A stretch of DNA of 64,000 bases from DATKCT01 sp035513055 (GCA_035513055.1 DATKCT010000197.1:1-64000), one strand, 5' to 3'. Shown: positions 16,113-24,031, counted from the stretch's first letter. Program-made: numbers and translations. The notes: a model not told the origin generated them from the sequence alone.

Positions 16113-17528
16113 ATGGCGTCTGACTCCCACCTTATCGTCAAATGCCCGGCCTGCGGCTTTAAGTTCAAGGCCGAACGCCAGCTCGAGGCGTCCGTGGTCG
16201 TCTGCTCGAGTTGCCAAGCCGAGATCCGCTTGTCCGGCATCGATGAAAGCCGCCGGAAACAGGCCGCGAAACTGCCTCGTATCCGCAATCTCCCCGAAAA
16301 ACACGACGAACCCACCCGCCTCGCCTTTCAGGACCTCGCCCGCCACGGTTCCAGCCGCACCCAGGCCGCTTCCCCCGCTGAGACGTCCGGATCGCACCGC
16401 CTCCTCAAGAGCACCGAAGCCATAGCCCGCAAACGGCGCGAAAGGGCGCGTCAGCGTGCAGTGGAGGATACTCTCGAGGCCGAGGCCGTTGAAACCGAAG
16501 TCGAAGTCGCCGTCTCGTCCGCGGTGAGAACCGCGGCTGCATCCGCGGATCCGCCGCGTCTCTCCGCCCGCCAGGACCCTCGTGCACACGAATCCGAAAC
16601 GGATGCGCCCGGGGAAGACGCTCAGGAAGCCGGAGAATGGAAACGCCGTAAATTCTTCCTCTTCGACCAGACGCCCGGCTGGGAGGGCAAAGGCGAGACC
16701 AAGCGCAGGCGCCGCAAGGGCGACCGCGCTCACCACCGCATCCGCATGTTGGCCCGGATTCTGGTGGCCGCCGTTCTGCTCTCCGCCGGAGCATTGGTCC
16801 TTTGGCAGAGTTTTCACAACCCGGCGGAAACGGACGGCGATTCCGTGAATGGCAGCCGGCCTGAAGCGACGGTGATGGAACGGTTCAATGCGTCGGCGCC
16901 CGTCATCGAAGCCTTTCTTCGCGCCAAATCCATCGATGAAATGCTTCCCCACGTCCGAAATCCCGAAGCCGTTCGTCCGCTCATGGAACGTCATTACGGC
17001 CTTCGCGGGGTAGAACCGACTCCTTTCAGCCGCATCGGGCCGCTCGAAGAATCGTCCATCGTCAACGGTTTTCTCGTCACGCCGGTCTATACCAGCGGAT
17101 TCCGGGCCCTCCCCATCGGCGTTGACCATTCCGATCCGCCCCGCGTGGATTGGGAGAGCTTCGTCGCCTATTGCGAGGTTCCTATCGGCCAGTTCCGCAG
17201 CGCCCGCCCCTCCGCTCCCACACTGCTGCGCGTCCGCCTCCGTCCCGACAGCTTCTATGATGGAGAGTTTGATGACCCGGACCTCTACGCCTCCTTCAGA
17301 ATTACCGGCGCCGACGAGAAAGCCGTTTTTTGGGGCTATTTGCGGCGGGATTCGCCGGCCTACAGCAAGCTGCTCAGCGAGAATGTCGGGACCGGGCAGG
17401 AGGAATTTCTCGCCACCATCCGGGCCCACTACCCTGCCTCTGCGGCCGCAGCCGCCCCGGAAGATCCGAGCGCAGCCCGGATCATCATCGACGACTTCCT
17501 AACAACCGGATGGATTCTCCGCGACTGA
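16113..17528 (+). CDS. Zinc-ribbon, single-pass membrane protein of unknown function
   Basis: Not assigned to a characterised family. 471 aa. The N-terminus has a CPACGFKF...CSSCQ zinc ribbon (Cys pairs near 11/14 and 30/33). Then comes a long low-complexity, charged Ala/Glu/Arg-rich linker to about residue 210, one TM helix (RILVAAVLLSAGALVLW, about 214-231), and an outer globular domain of some 230 residues. Topology is therefore a cytoplasmic zinc ribbon with an extracytoplasmic C-terminal domain (inference). It lies 69 bp after the ABC ATPase gene and could be part of the same transcript. Confidence 0.7.
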   Translation: MASDSHLIVKCPACGFKFKAERQLEASVVVCSSCQAEIRLSGIDESRRKQAAKLPRIRNLPEKHDEPTRLAFQDLARHGSSRTQAASPAETSGSHRLLKSTEAIARKRRERARQRAVEDTLEAEAVETEVEVAVSSAVRTAAASADPPRLSARQDPRAHESETDAPGEDAQEAGEWKRRKFFLFDQTPGWEGKGETKRRRRKGDRAHHRIRMLARILVAAVLLSAGALVLWQSFHNPAETDGDSVNGSRPEATVMERFNASAPVIEAFLRAKSIDEMLPHVRNPEAVRPLMERHYGLRGVEPTPFSRIGPLEESSIVNGFLVTPVYTSGFRALPIGVDHSDPPRVDWESFVAYCEVPIGQFRSARPSAPTLLRVRLRPDSFYDGEFDDPDLYASFRITGADEKAVFWGYLRRDSPAYSKLLSENVGTGQEEFLATIRAHYPASAAAAAPEDPSAARIIIDDFLTTGWILRD

Positions 17529-17553
17529 GCGGCCCTGGTTGGATTGCCACAGA

Positions 17554-18042
17554 CTAACTGCCCCGGTTGAAACGGGCCCATTCGCGGTCGACTTCCCGCG
17601 CCACAGCGGCCTTCTTTAAATCTTCCCGTTGGTCGTGGAACTTCTTGCCGCGACCCACGCCAATGCGGAGCTTGACGAGCCGGCCTTTCCAATAGGCTTC
17701 CAGCGCGACCACGGCGTGTCCCTGCTGGCTCAAGGCCTCGTCCAAGCGGAGGATTTCCCCCCGGTTCAAGAGGAGTTTGCGCGGCCTCCGCGCCGCATGC
17801 TGTTCGTGGCTGGCGTTCTCATACGGTTGTATGTCGCAGCCGTGCAACACGATCTCCCCCTGTTCCGCCCGGCAAAAGGCATCGCGCAGGTTGATCTTGC
17901 CCTGGCGGATGGATTTCACCTCGGTGCCCTTTAAGGCGACGCCGGCTTCGTAGCTCTCGATTATGTGGTAATCGCGCAAAGCTTTACGGTTCGTCGCGAT
18001 GACGGACCCCTGCGCGGAAGGCCGGCTGCGTTTCCGAGCCAT
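17554..18042 (-). CDS. smpB: SsrA-binding protein SmpB
   Basis: Binds tmRNA and delivers it to stalled ribosomes for trans-translation. 162 aa, the usual length. Family motifs are clear: NRKALRDYHIIESYEAGVAL, LKGTEVKSIRQGKINLRDAF, HEQHAARRPRKLLLNRGEI, and GRGKKFHDQREDLKKA in the basic C-terminal tail that enters the decoding centre. It is followed downstream, at the convergent boundary, by the end of the zinc-ribbon gene. No tmRNA gene was recognised in the window. Confidence 0.96.
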   Translation of the reverse strand: MARKRSRPSAQGSVIATNRKALRDYHIIESYEAGVALKGTEVKSIRQGKINLRDAFCRAEQGEIVLHGCDIQPYENASHEQHAARRPRKLLLNRGEILRLDEALSQQGHAVVALEAYWKGRLVKLRIGVGRGKKFHDQREDLKKAAVAREVDREWARFNRGS

Positions 18043-18087
18043 AATGTGCAGCGCCGGTGATTAAGGCCAACCCCGCCCGAAGCGCCA

Positions 18088-18101
18088 GCCGGCATGCCGG
18101 C
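18088..18101. repeat. 14-bp perfect palindrome beside rpoZ
   Basis: GCCGGCATGCCGGC is self-complementary over its whole length, just after the rpoZ stop on the minus strand. It is followed on the plus strand by CCCCTTACCGCCCAGC, closely similar to CCCCTTACTGCCCAGC near 18489 on the other side of rpoZ. Both flanks of rpoZ therefore carry related repeat sequence. Confidence 0.45.
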
Positions 18102-18104
18102 CCC

Positions 18105-18338
18105 TTACCGCCCAGCGCTCGCCGGACGCGCCTCGGTGCGATCGGCACGGTCGGCAAGCAAAATCTTGCCTTCAATGATCTCCTTGAGAGCGACGTCGGC
18201 CAAACCCATCTTCGGGCGCACTTCCACCAGCGGCGCACGCCCCTGGTTGAGTTGTCGCACCCGGCGCGAGACCATGTTGAGGAGAATGGGAATCTCCGGG
18301 ATAATCGTCGAAGCCTGTTCGACCAGCTCTGGTTTCAT
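18105..18338 (-). CDS. rpoZ: DNA-directed RNA polymerase omega subunit
   Basis: 77 aa small subunit that helps assemble and stabilise RNA polymerase. The ATG at 18338 opens MKPELVEQASTIIPEIPILL; upstream in-frame codons have no family resemblance. Conserved omega features: LLNMVSRRVRQLNQG (helix contacting beta-prime) and PLVEVRPKMGLADVALKEI with the final LKEIIEGKI helix. It lies between smpB and jag, separated from jag by about 300 bp of repeat-bearing non-coding sequence. Confidence 0.85.
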   Translation of the reverse strand: MKPELVEQASTIIPEIPILLNMVSRRVRQLNQGRAPLVEVRPKMGLADVALKEIIEGKILLADRADRTEARPASAGR

Positions 18339-18634
18339 GGTGAAAATGGGCGCGGAAGCTAAAAGGCCGGGCCGGGGGGAACAGCCAAAGCGAACGGTCG
18401 CGGTAGCACCTTCCCCGGGCTTGTCAAGCGACGGAAAGATTCTCCGAACCGGCATTTCTCATGCCGGTTCGTCGCGAGGCGCTGCGAACCCCTTACTGCC
18501 CAGCCCGCGCACAGCCGAGGGCGCCGAGCTGGGTGAGTAGACCCTGTTCAAAGCCTGAGGCAAGCGAAACGAAAGCAGGGCGCCGCGCAGCGCGCCACAG
18601 TAGAAAGGGTATGAAAAATGTGAGTAAATGTGAG
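18339..18634. other. Repeat-bearing intergenic region between jag and rpoZ
   Basis: No gene recognised. It contains the 10-bp hairpin repeat at 18446-18470 and an adjacent CCCCTTACTGCCCAGC segment that is repeated in variant form near 18101. The rest shows no clear promoter or RNA structure that I can support. It probably separates rpoZ transcription from the ribosomal/yidC block. Confidence 0.4.
18446..18470. repeat. 10-bp hairpin repeat, second copy of the 9928 family
   Basis: Perfect inverted repeat with arms GAACCGGCAT (18446-18455) and ATGCCGGTTC (18461-18470) around TTCTC. The core is the reverse complement of the hairpin at 9928-9944, and GGCGCTGCG follows in both. Confidence 0.6.
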
Positions 18635-19165
18635 TTAATCCTCCGGCGCCGCCTGCGAGCGCAACGGCTCCTGTCCCCCGCCCCCACCCCGGCGCCGGCG
18701 CCGCATCAGGGTGATCCGCTTTATGCGCGCCTGGTCCGGCGGCGACCAGCTCTCAATGCCGGGATCATCCTTGAAGGCGTTGTGGATCAATCGCCGGTAA
18801 TAGGAATTCATCGGCCGCAGCCGGACCGGCCGGCCGGTCCGGCGAACCCCGTCGGCCAACTCCTGAATGTCCCGGATAAAATCATCCTCCCGCATCGAGC
18901 GAAAGTGCTCCACATCGACCCGCACGCGTTTCGCCTCCGGATGGCCTGCCCGCACCACCCGGTTGACCAAGTACTCGAGATCGTCCAGGCGGGCGCCGTT
19001 GCGCCCAATAAGGGCATCCGCTTCCTCCGTAAATACCTGTAATCCTTTGCTGCCGCGGCTCTCATCGATCTCCACCTGAACCATGAAACCGAGGTAGCCG
19101 AGCATCGTGTCCAGCACCTGCCTGGCGAACTCCACCGTTTCCTTTCCCGTTGTTTCGTCCCTCAT
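18635..19165 (-). CDS. jag: Jag/KhpB-like KH-R3H RNA-binding protein
   Basis: 176 aa. Contains a KH-like domain (TEEADALIGRNGARLDDLEYLVNRVV, about 46-71; the GRNG loop corresponds to GxxG) and a following R3H region (RLIHNAFKDDPGIESWSP). The usual N-terminal Jag-N domain is absent. Jag/KhpB proteins bind RNA and affect cell elongation and division in Gram-positives. Its start overlaps the yidC stop by 4 nt (ATGA at 19162-19165), the classic yidC-jag linkage. The C-terminus is a basic Arg/Gly-rich tail. Confidence 0.88.
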   Translation of the reverse strand: MRDETTGKETVEFARQVLDTMLGYLGFMVQVEIDESRGSKGLQVFTEEADALIGRNGARLDDLEYLVNRVVRAGHPEAKRVRVDVEHFRSMREDDFIRDIQELADGVRRTGRPVRLRPMNSYYRRLIHNAFKDDPGIESWSPPDQARIKRITLMRRRRRGGGGGQEPLRSQAAPED

Positions 19166-21024
19166 CCTCCCGTCCGCCGGTTTCGTTTCTTGGCTTTCTT
19201 CACGCTCCGATCCGGGTTCATCATCGCCTGCGGGTCAAATCGCGGCTTCGGTTTGCGCTTCTCGAGAACCGGCGCCGGACGCCGGTTCATGATCCACATC
19301 TGACCGATGGCGAAAATGTTCTGCCCGGTCCAGTAGAGAGAAAGCGCTGAAGCAAAATTGTAGCAGATAAACAAGAAAATCAACGGCATGAACATGAAGA
19401 TGCGCTGCTGCATCTTGTCTCCCGATTTCGGGGTCACCGCCATTTGCAGCAGCATGGTCCCGGCCATGATCAGGGGCAGCGGGTTCACCGGAAGCTCCCC
19501 GAGCAAGGGAACCCCCTTGAGGGTGAACAGCGTGTCCGGCATGGACAAGTCCTGGACCCACAAGAATTCCTTATCCCGAAGTTCCACGGCGGACTGGAGC
19601 ATCTTGTAAAAGCCGAGAAACACCGGCAGTTGCAGAAACACGGGGAGGCAGCCGCCGAGCGGGTTGACTCCATAATCCCGGTAGAGACCCATCGTCTCTT
19701 TTTGCATCCGTTGCGGATCATCGGAGTATTTCTCCTTAAGCTCGGTGATCTTAGGAGCCAATTGCGCCATCCGCTTCATCGTCGCCATGGACTTGGCGTG
19801 GAGGGGCCAAATCAATAGTCGAAGCAAAAAAGTAATCAGCAGAATGGCGATGCCCCAGTTGTGCACGTGAGACTGCAACCAAACCATGAGCCGCAGCAGC
19901 GTCTTGCTGACCAACGGTATCACGCCGAACATCCCGCCGAAGACCGGCATGTCGTCGTAGTGCATGATCCCGTCGAGCCCCCGGTCGATCCGGGCCAAGC
20001 GGGGATATTCGCGCGGGCCCGTGTAGACCAGAAACTTTTGCTGAACGCTGTCCCCAGGTTGCAGGCCAAAATCCGGGATCCCGACGGCGCCGTGTAAGGC
20101 GTAGGTTGTCTTGCGCCCGTTGGCATAGCCTTTGAGTTCCACTGGAAGCCGCCGCGCCCAAACCCTTCCCGGTCCCACTTGATCCGGAATCACCAGGCTG
20201 GTGTAGAATTGGTTGTTCGGCCCCGCCCAACGCAACTCCGGGGGAGCAGCCGTCAACACTTCCGACGGTTGCCGGAACTGCATGCCAAGAAATCCTTTTC
20301 CGTTGAACCACAGGGCATCCCGGCTCGTGACTTTTCGACCATCCCTCCAGTTGAATTTCAGGTAGAGCGTCGCTTCCTGTGGGTGCATCAAACTGAGTGC
20401 GCCCGTGTAGATGTAATACTCCGAGCCTTGTTGAAAGACGTCGCTCTCGTTGGTGATCCGGATGTCCAGTTCCAACAGATAGGGGTCGCCACCGGATTCA
20501 GCCCCTTCCGTCAGGCGAAAGGTCTTCTCAAATCGCAGCTTGGCATCGTTCAGGGCCGTGAGGACGATGCTCCCGGCATCAGGTCGCGCCATCTCGTGAA
20601 CCTCGAGACGGTCCGGCAACGAAATCCCGCGCACGATCATCCCGATGGGATGGCTCGAATATTCGTTGATGAAGAGATCTCCCTCTGGATGCGCGGTGTG
20701 TTTCAACAGGTGCGCCGTAGCGATGCCCCCGCCGAGATTGGAAAAGTCGTAAATAACCTCGGAACTGCGCAGTTCCTCGTTGATCGCGACCGCCTCGGGC
20801 GTTTCGATTTCGCCTTCGCCGAGGTCCGGCGTTGGGACCGCCGTCCCAGGGTCTCCCGGAGCCACAATAGACGAATCGTCCGCCTTCTCCGCTCCTGTCG
20901 AAGCCTGTGCCGCTGCCGCCCGGCGGGCGCGCGCGATCTCCTCCAGATCACGTTGATTCCAAAACCAGAACCCAGCCAGCCCCAAAGAGCAGACGATCAC
21001 AACAATCCAACCAGTTCTATCCAT
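19162..21024 (-). CDS. yidC: Membrane protein insertase YidC
   Basis: Inserts and folds inner-membrane proteins, alone or with SecYEG. 620 aa from the ATG at MDRTGWIVVIVC, which begins the first TM helix; the frame remains open for 63 further codons that overlap yidD and are not expected to be translated. The layout is the Gram-negative one: N-terminal TM, periplasmic beta-sandwich domain (about 60-360), then the core with LLITFLLRLLIWPLHAKSMA (containing the conserved positive residue in the groove), NPLGGCLPVFLQLPVFLGFY and SLYWTGQNIFAIGQ, and a basic C-terminal tail. 8 bp downstream of yidD. Confidence 0.96.
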   Translation of the reverse strand: MDRTGWIVVIVCSLGLAGFWFWNQRDLEEIARARRAAAAQASTGAEKADDSSIVAPGDPGTAVPTPDLGEGEIETPEAVAINEELRSSEVIYDFSNLGGGIATAHLLKHTAHPEGDLFINEYSSHPIGMIVRGISLPDRLEVHEMARPDAGSIVLTALNDAKLRFEKTFRLTEGAESGGDPYLLELDIRITNESDVFQQGSEYYIYTGALSLMHPQEATLYLKFNWRDGRKVTSRDALWFNGKGFLGMQFRQPSEVLTAAPPELRWAGPNNQFYTSLVIPDQVGPGRVWARRLPVELKGYANGRKTTYALHGAVGIPDFGLQPGDSVQQKFLVYTGPREYPRLARIDRGLDGIMHYDDMPVFGGMFGVIPLVSKTLLRLMVWLQSHVHNWGIAILLITFLLRLLIWPLHAKSMATMKRMAQLAPKITELKEKYSDDPQRMQKETMGLYRDYGVNPLGGCLPVFLQLPVFLGFYKMLQSAVELRDKEFLWVQDLSMPDTLFTLKGVPLLGELPVNPLPLIMAGTMLLQMAVTPKSGDKMQQRIFMFMPLIFLFICYNFASALSLYWTGQNIFAIGQMWIMNRRPAPVLEKRKPKPRFDPQAMMNPDRSVKKAKKRNRRTGG

Positions 21025-21032
21025 GCTCTGTA

Positions 21033-21326
21033 TCAGCTCTTGGGAATCCTGGAGATCTGGGCTGCTCTGGGCGCGCTTCCGCTCCGCGGCAGCGGGACTG
21101 GATCCCATCCGCACCCGCCCCAAGGATGGCAACGCAGAAGTCGCCGGATGGCCATCGCCCATCCCCGGAGCCAACCATGCCGGCGCACAGCCTCCAACAG
21201 ATAAGCCGAGCAAGTCGGGCTATACCGGCACAAGGACGCACCCGGATTTCCGGCGACAAGAATCTTGATCACCGGCCCCGTGACGGTGCGGTGAAGCGCG
21301 ACGGCAAACCGCAGGGCGAGATACAT
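21033..21326 (-). CDS. yidD: Membrane protein insertion efficiency factor YidD
   Basis: 97 aa peripheral membrane protein that assists YidC-dependent insertion. The start ATG shares its A with the rnpA stop (TGATG at 21324-21328), so the genes are translationally coupled. Motifs: GASLCRYSPTCSAYLLEAV, HGWLRGWAMAIRRLLRCHPW and GGCGWDPVP, with the conserved cysteines. The C-terminus is somewhat extended beyond the usual 70-85 residues. Confidence 0.93.
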   Translation of the reverse strand: MYLALRFAVALHRTVTGPVIKILVAGNPGASLCRYSPTCSAYLLEAVRRHGWLRGWAMAIRRLLRCHPWGGCGWDPVPLPRSGSAPRAAQISRIPKS

Positions 21327-21673
21327 CACTGGCTCTCTCGGATCAGTCCCGCCCGGCGCGCCAGAGAGACCCATTCCCGCTCCAATTCCTGAAAAGTCGC
21401 GCTGGCGGAGGCCGGACGCAGAATGCTCACATAGCGCCTTCCACCCGCCAGCAGAGGCGTCTGCCGGTCGACAATGCATCGCAACCGCCTCCGCAGAAGA
21501 TTGCGCACCACCGCCGCCCCCACCCGCTTCCCGGTGATCACCGCTGTCTGAAACTCCTTCTCGCATGCTGTTTCGATAACCGACAACACCAAGAACCGGC
21601 CCGCAAAGCGTTTGCCCTCCTTGCGCAGCCTGGCAAACTCGCTGCTGCGTCGAAGCCGATGCCGCCGCTTCAT
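21326..21673 (-). CDS. rnpA: Ribonuclease P protein component
   Basis: 115 aa basic protein that binds the RNase P RNA and tRNA precursors. The N-terminus RHRLRRSSEFARLRKEGKR and the RNR-like AAVVRNLLRRRLRCIV helix are characteristic. It follows rpmH after 57 bp and overlaps yidD by one base. The catalytic RNA (rnpB) was not recognised in the window. Confidence 0.92.
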   Translation of the reverse strand: MKRRHRLRRSSEFARLRKEGKRFAGRFLVLSVIETACEKEFQTAVITGKRVGAAVVRNLLRRRLRCIVDRQTPLLAGGRRYVSILRPASASATFQELEREWVSLARRAGLIRESQ

Positions 21674-21730
21674 GGGCGTCCTTCGACCCGGGCATGGAAA
21701 CTTCGTGGTCCCTCCCGGGCCCCCAAGGCT

Positions 21731-21907
21731 TCAACACTGAACGGTGTGCCGGCGGTAATGGATCTCTGCTCCTTTGGGAATGAGCCGTTTGCGCCCCTTT
21801 CTCCGGCGCCGCCGGATGATCTCGCGCCCACTGCGCGACTGCATGCGCGCCCGAAAGCCGTATTGCCGCTTTCGGCTGCGCTTGGAGGGCTGATAAGTCC
21901 GTTTCAT
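21731..21907 (-). CDS. rpmH: 50S ribosomal protein L34
   Basis: 58 aa, slightly longer than the usual 44-50. Starts at the family start MKRTYQPSKRSRKR and contains RMQSRSGREIIRRRRRKGRKR. The ATG at 21907 was preferred over 11 extra in-frame upstream codons without family similarity. First gene of the rpmH-rnpA-yidD-yidC-jag block. In many bacteria dnaA lies upstream; here rplM is found instead, transcribed the other way. Confidence 0.95.
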   Translation of the reverse strand: MKRTYQPSKRSRKRQYGFRARMQSRSGREIIRRRRRKGRKRLIPKGAEIHYRRHTVQC

Positions 21908-22027
21908 GGCGAAATGAAAAAAGCACCAGGCCAGGCTCACGTTCCAGGATCATCCCGGTGGTCCGCGGCTGGGGAGCGTGGACTGTAGCGGACGCCGCCC
22001 GCTTGTCAAACCGCCTCCCGCGTCGAG

Positions 22028-22057
22028 TCGCCCGGTTGGTTCAAATCAACCGGGCGA
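22028..22057. promoter_or_regulatory. Strong 11-bp hairpin between rpmH and rplM
   Basis: Perfect inverted repeat TCGCCCGGTTG (22028-22038) / CAACCGGGCGA (22047-22057) with an 8-nt loop GTTCAAAT. It lies in the divergent intergenic region, upstream of the candidate rplM promoter, and would be in the rpmH leader if that operon starts further right. The loop resembles a tRNA T-loop, but arm pairing rules out a tRNA. Its role may be leader regulation or protein binding. Confidence 0.5.
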
Positions 22058-22083
22058 CCGGGCGATTCCCCCTCGAATTCCTA

Positions 22084-22112
22084 TTGACATCGCCGCCGGT
22101 CCCACCTAGCGT
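22084..22112 (+). promoter_or_regulatory. Candidate sigma70 promoter of rplM-rpsI
   Basis: Consensus -35 TTGACA at 22084-22089, exactly 17 bp spacer, and TAGCGT at 22107-22112 in the -10 position. Transcription would start near 22119, about 35 nt before the rplM ATG. Confidence 0.5.
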
Positions 22113-22153
22113 CCGCCTCTTTCGCGGCCTTCCCGCGCCCGCTGCTTTCTTAC

Positions 22154-22582
22154 ATGAAGACCTTCTCCGCCAAAGCCGAAGACGTCCAACGCCATTGGTG
22201 GGTCATTGACGCCCAGGATCAGATTCTCGGCCGGGTCGCTACCCGCGCCGCCAAAATCTTGCGCGGCAAACACAAAGCCATTTTCACCCCGCACGTCGAC
22301 ACCGGGGATTTTGTCGTCGTGATCAACGCCAAAGGGGTCCGTCTGTCCGGCAACAAGGAGGAACGGAAGCGTTACACCCGCTATACCGGATATGTCGGCG
22401 GGCTCAGATCCAACAGTCCCAAAGAAATCCGCTCCCGCTTTCCGGAGCGACTCGTCGAGCACGCTGTGCGCGGAATGATTCCCCACAACCGCCTCGGCCG
22501 GCAGATCTTCAAGAAGCTCAAGGTGTATCCGGGCGCCGATCATCCTCACGCCGCCCAAGGGCCCCAGCCGCTTGAGGTCTGA
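22154..22582 (+). CDS. rplM: 50S ribosomal protein L13
   Basis: 142 aa, the family length. Recognised by MKTFSAKAEDVQRHWWVIDA, LGRVATRAAKILRGKHK, GDFVVVINAKGVRLSGNKE, YTGYVGGLR and AVRGMIPHNRLGRQIFKKLK. L13 is an early assembly protein of the large subunit. Followed by rpsI in the usual L13-S9 operon. Confidence 0.97.
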   Translation: MKTFSAKAEDVQRHWWVIDAQDQILGRVATRAAKILRGKHKAIFTPHVDTGDFVVVINAKGVRLSGNKEERKRYTRYTGYVGGLRSNSPKEIRSRFPERLVEHAVRGMIPHNRLGRQIFKKLKVYPGADHPHAAQGPQPLEV

Positions 22583-22669
22583 TCTCCTGCTCGCCTTTCA
22601 CCGGGCGCCACTACGTTACCCAAGTTTCCTTTTTGTATTCGATTGCAATCGCAGGCAACTCCTGACCCT

Positions 22670-23068
22670 ATGGCCACAGCCCCACCTGTCCACTCCTCCA
22701 TCGGCCGGCGCAAGACCGCCGTCGCCCGCCTCCGTTTACGCGATGGAAGCGGCCGGATCGTCGTGAACGACCGTCCCCTCGAGGACTACTTTCCCACGAT
22801 CAGCCTTCAGAACCAGATTTTGGGTCCGATGCAGGTGGCGCAGTGCCGGAATCGTTTTGACGTGGACGTGCGGTTGCACGGCGGGGGAATCACGGGTCAA
22901 GTCGGCGCGTTGCGCTTGGCGCTGGCCCGTGCTTTGGTCGACTTCGATGCCAATCTCCGTGGAGACCTGAAGCGAGCCGGTCTCCTGCGGCGCGATCCGC
23001 GTATGAAGGAACGGAAGAAGGCCGGACGCCCCGGAGCCCGCAAGCGCTTTCAGTTTTCCAAGCGTTGA
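22670..23068 (+). CDS. rpsI: 30S ribosomal protein S9
   Basis: 132 aa starting at MATAPPVHSSIGRRKTAVAR; an upstream in-frame TTG (22643) is less likely. Motifs: GRRKTAVARLRL, GGGITGQVGALRLALARAL and the highly conserved basic C-terminus RKKAGRPGARKRFQFSKR, whose last residues touch the P-site tRNA. Second gene of the L13-S9 operon. A weak CCGGG hairpin lies just after the stop (23077-23094) with no T-tract. Confidence 0.97.
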   Translation: MATAPPVHSSIGRRKTAVARLRLRDGSGRIVVNDRPLEDYFPTISLQNQILGPMQVAQCRNRFDVDVRLHGGGITGQVGALRLALARALVDFDANLRGDLKRAGLLRRDPRMKERKKAGRPGARKRFQFSKR

Positions 23069-23208
23069 TGGGTTTGCCGGGTCATGATCCCCGGGCCCTG
23101 TGTCCGCTGGCATTCTGCGCCCAACGAACCCGTCCCGGCTGCACAACGCCGCGATAGGCGCCGAACTCCTGATCGGGCGACCTGATCCAAGAGGGGGGAG
23201 GAAAATAG

Positions 23209-23319
23209 ATGAGCCGCAGGTTCTTGGACTGCGGCGAGAATCGCCGCTATCTCCCATGCGTGGAGCGCCGTTGCGGCCGGGGGCTGATCATTGTGATTCC
23301 CCCGTGTCAGGAGTTCTGA
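23209..23319 (+). CDS. Candidate cysteine-rich small protein (36 aa) with strong ribosome-binding site
   Basis: Too short for routine ORF calling. ATG at 23209 is preceded by a purine run containing GGGGGGAGGAAA, with about 7 nt between GGAGG and the start, the strongest Shine-Dalgarno sequence I noticed in this window. The frame runs 36 codons to TGA. Third codon positions are about 80% G or C, as in the neighbouring genes. The product is basic, with four cysteines (positions 8, 17, 22, 33) and a hydrophobic LIIVIPP segment near the end. No family recognised. It lies between rpsI and a convergent membrane-protein gene without overlapping either. Confidence 0.5.
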   Translation: MSRRFLDCGENRRYLPCVERRCGRGLIIVIPPCQEF

Positions 23320-23345
23320 GGCCCCGGACTCCTGTTTCGCCCCGG

Positions 23346-23864
23346 TCAGGATGCCAGCGAAGCGTGTTCGGGTTCCTCCCCGGGCAACCCTTCCGAGAGA
23401 CTCTCGGACTCCCGCACACGATCGATTCGGTCCCCATGGCGCTCTCGGCGGAAAACCGCGTCCTCGGGACCGTATCCGCCCGGCCGGATGGCCTTCAGGA
23501 AATCAGCCTCCGCACGCGCCTGATCGAACCAGTGCACGACGCGCTCCCCTTCAACGAAGACCACGAGAACGACCGAGTCAGATCGTCCAACCGCCGAGCG
23601 GCGAAACCCCTGCCATCGGAAGCCCAGTTCTTGCTGGACCGCTTCCTCCGAAGTGTAAGGACCGAAGAGATGGACCCGAGTCCACCGGAATGCTGTAATG
23701 GCGTCCAGCTCAATACGCTCACCGCCATGCTGCAAACGGTGTTCCCAGGCCGCAGCCACCACCCTGCCGCGTTCGTAGACCACGGCGGGCAGGCTCACCG
23801 CAAACACCGTCAAAGTAAGCAGTGCGGATTTCCAAACAATCCCCGATAGTTTTCGCTCAATCAT
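23346..23864 (-). CDS. Small membrane-anchored protein of unknown function
   Basis: 172 aa. Begins MIERKLSGIVWKSALLTL, a signal anchor or signal peptide followed by VFAVSLPAVVYERG. The remainder is a soluble domain predicted outside the membrane, with WTRVHLFGPYTSEEAVQQEL and VVLVVFVEGERVVHWFDQ, the latter a likely beta-strand pair. No characterised family recognised. Divergent from the metallohydrolase gene across a 167-bp gap. Confidence 0.6.
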   Translation of the reverse strand: MIERKLSGIVWKSALLTLTVFAVSLPAVVYERGRVVAAAWEHRLQHGGERIELDAITAFRWTRVHLFGPYTSEEAVQQELGFRWQGFRRSAVGRSDSVVLVVFVEGERVVHWFDQARAEADFLKAIRPGGYGPEDAVFRRERHGDRIDRVRESESLSEGLPGEEPEHASLAS

Positions 23865-24031
23865 GCTCCCCATACTGCCTTGACGAACTTCTCGCCGCTT
23901 TCTTAGATGGACGCAGGCGACAATCGTTCAACCCGCATTTCTCCTACCGAGAAGCTTCCCCAGTCGATGCCGCTGTCATGGTCGTGAATCCCCACGACGA
24001 TCCGATGGAAGACCCAGGATCCTTCGCACCG

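Noticed and set aside
18493..18687. Minus-strand 64-codon frame between rpoZ and jag
   Set aside because: Largely covers repeat-bearing intergenic sequence and part of the jag gene; no ribosome-binding site or recognisable motif.
21025..21213. Upstream extension of yidC by 63 codons
   Set aside because: It overlaps the yidD coding region in another frame, and the ATG at 21024 starts the expected first membrane helix.
22028..22057. Possible tRNA T-arm (GGTTCAAATC in a stem)
   Set aside because: The arms pair around an 8-nt loop, not the 7-nt T-loop, and no acceptor, D or anticodon arm can be found.
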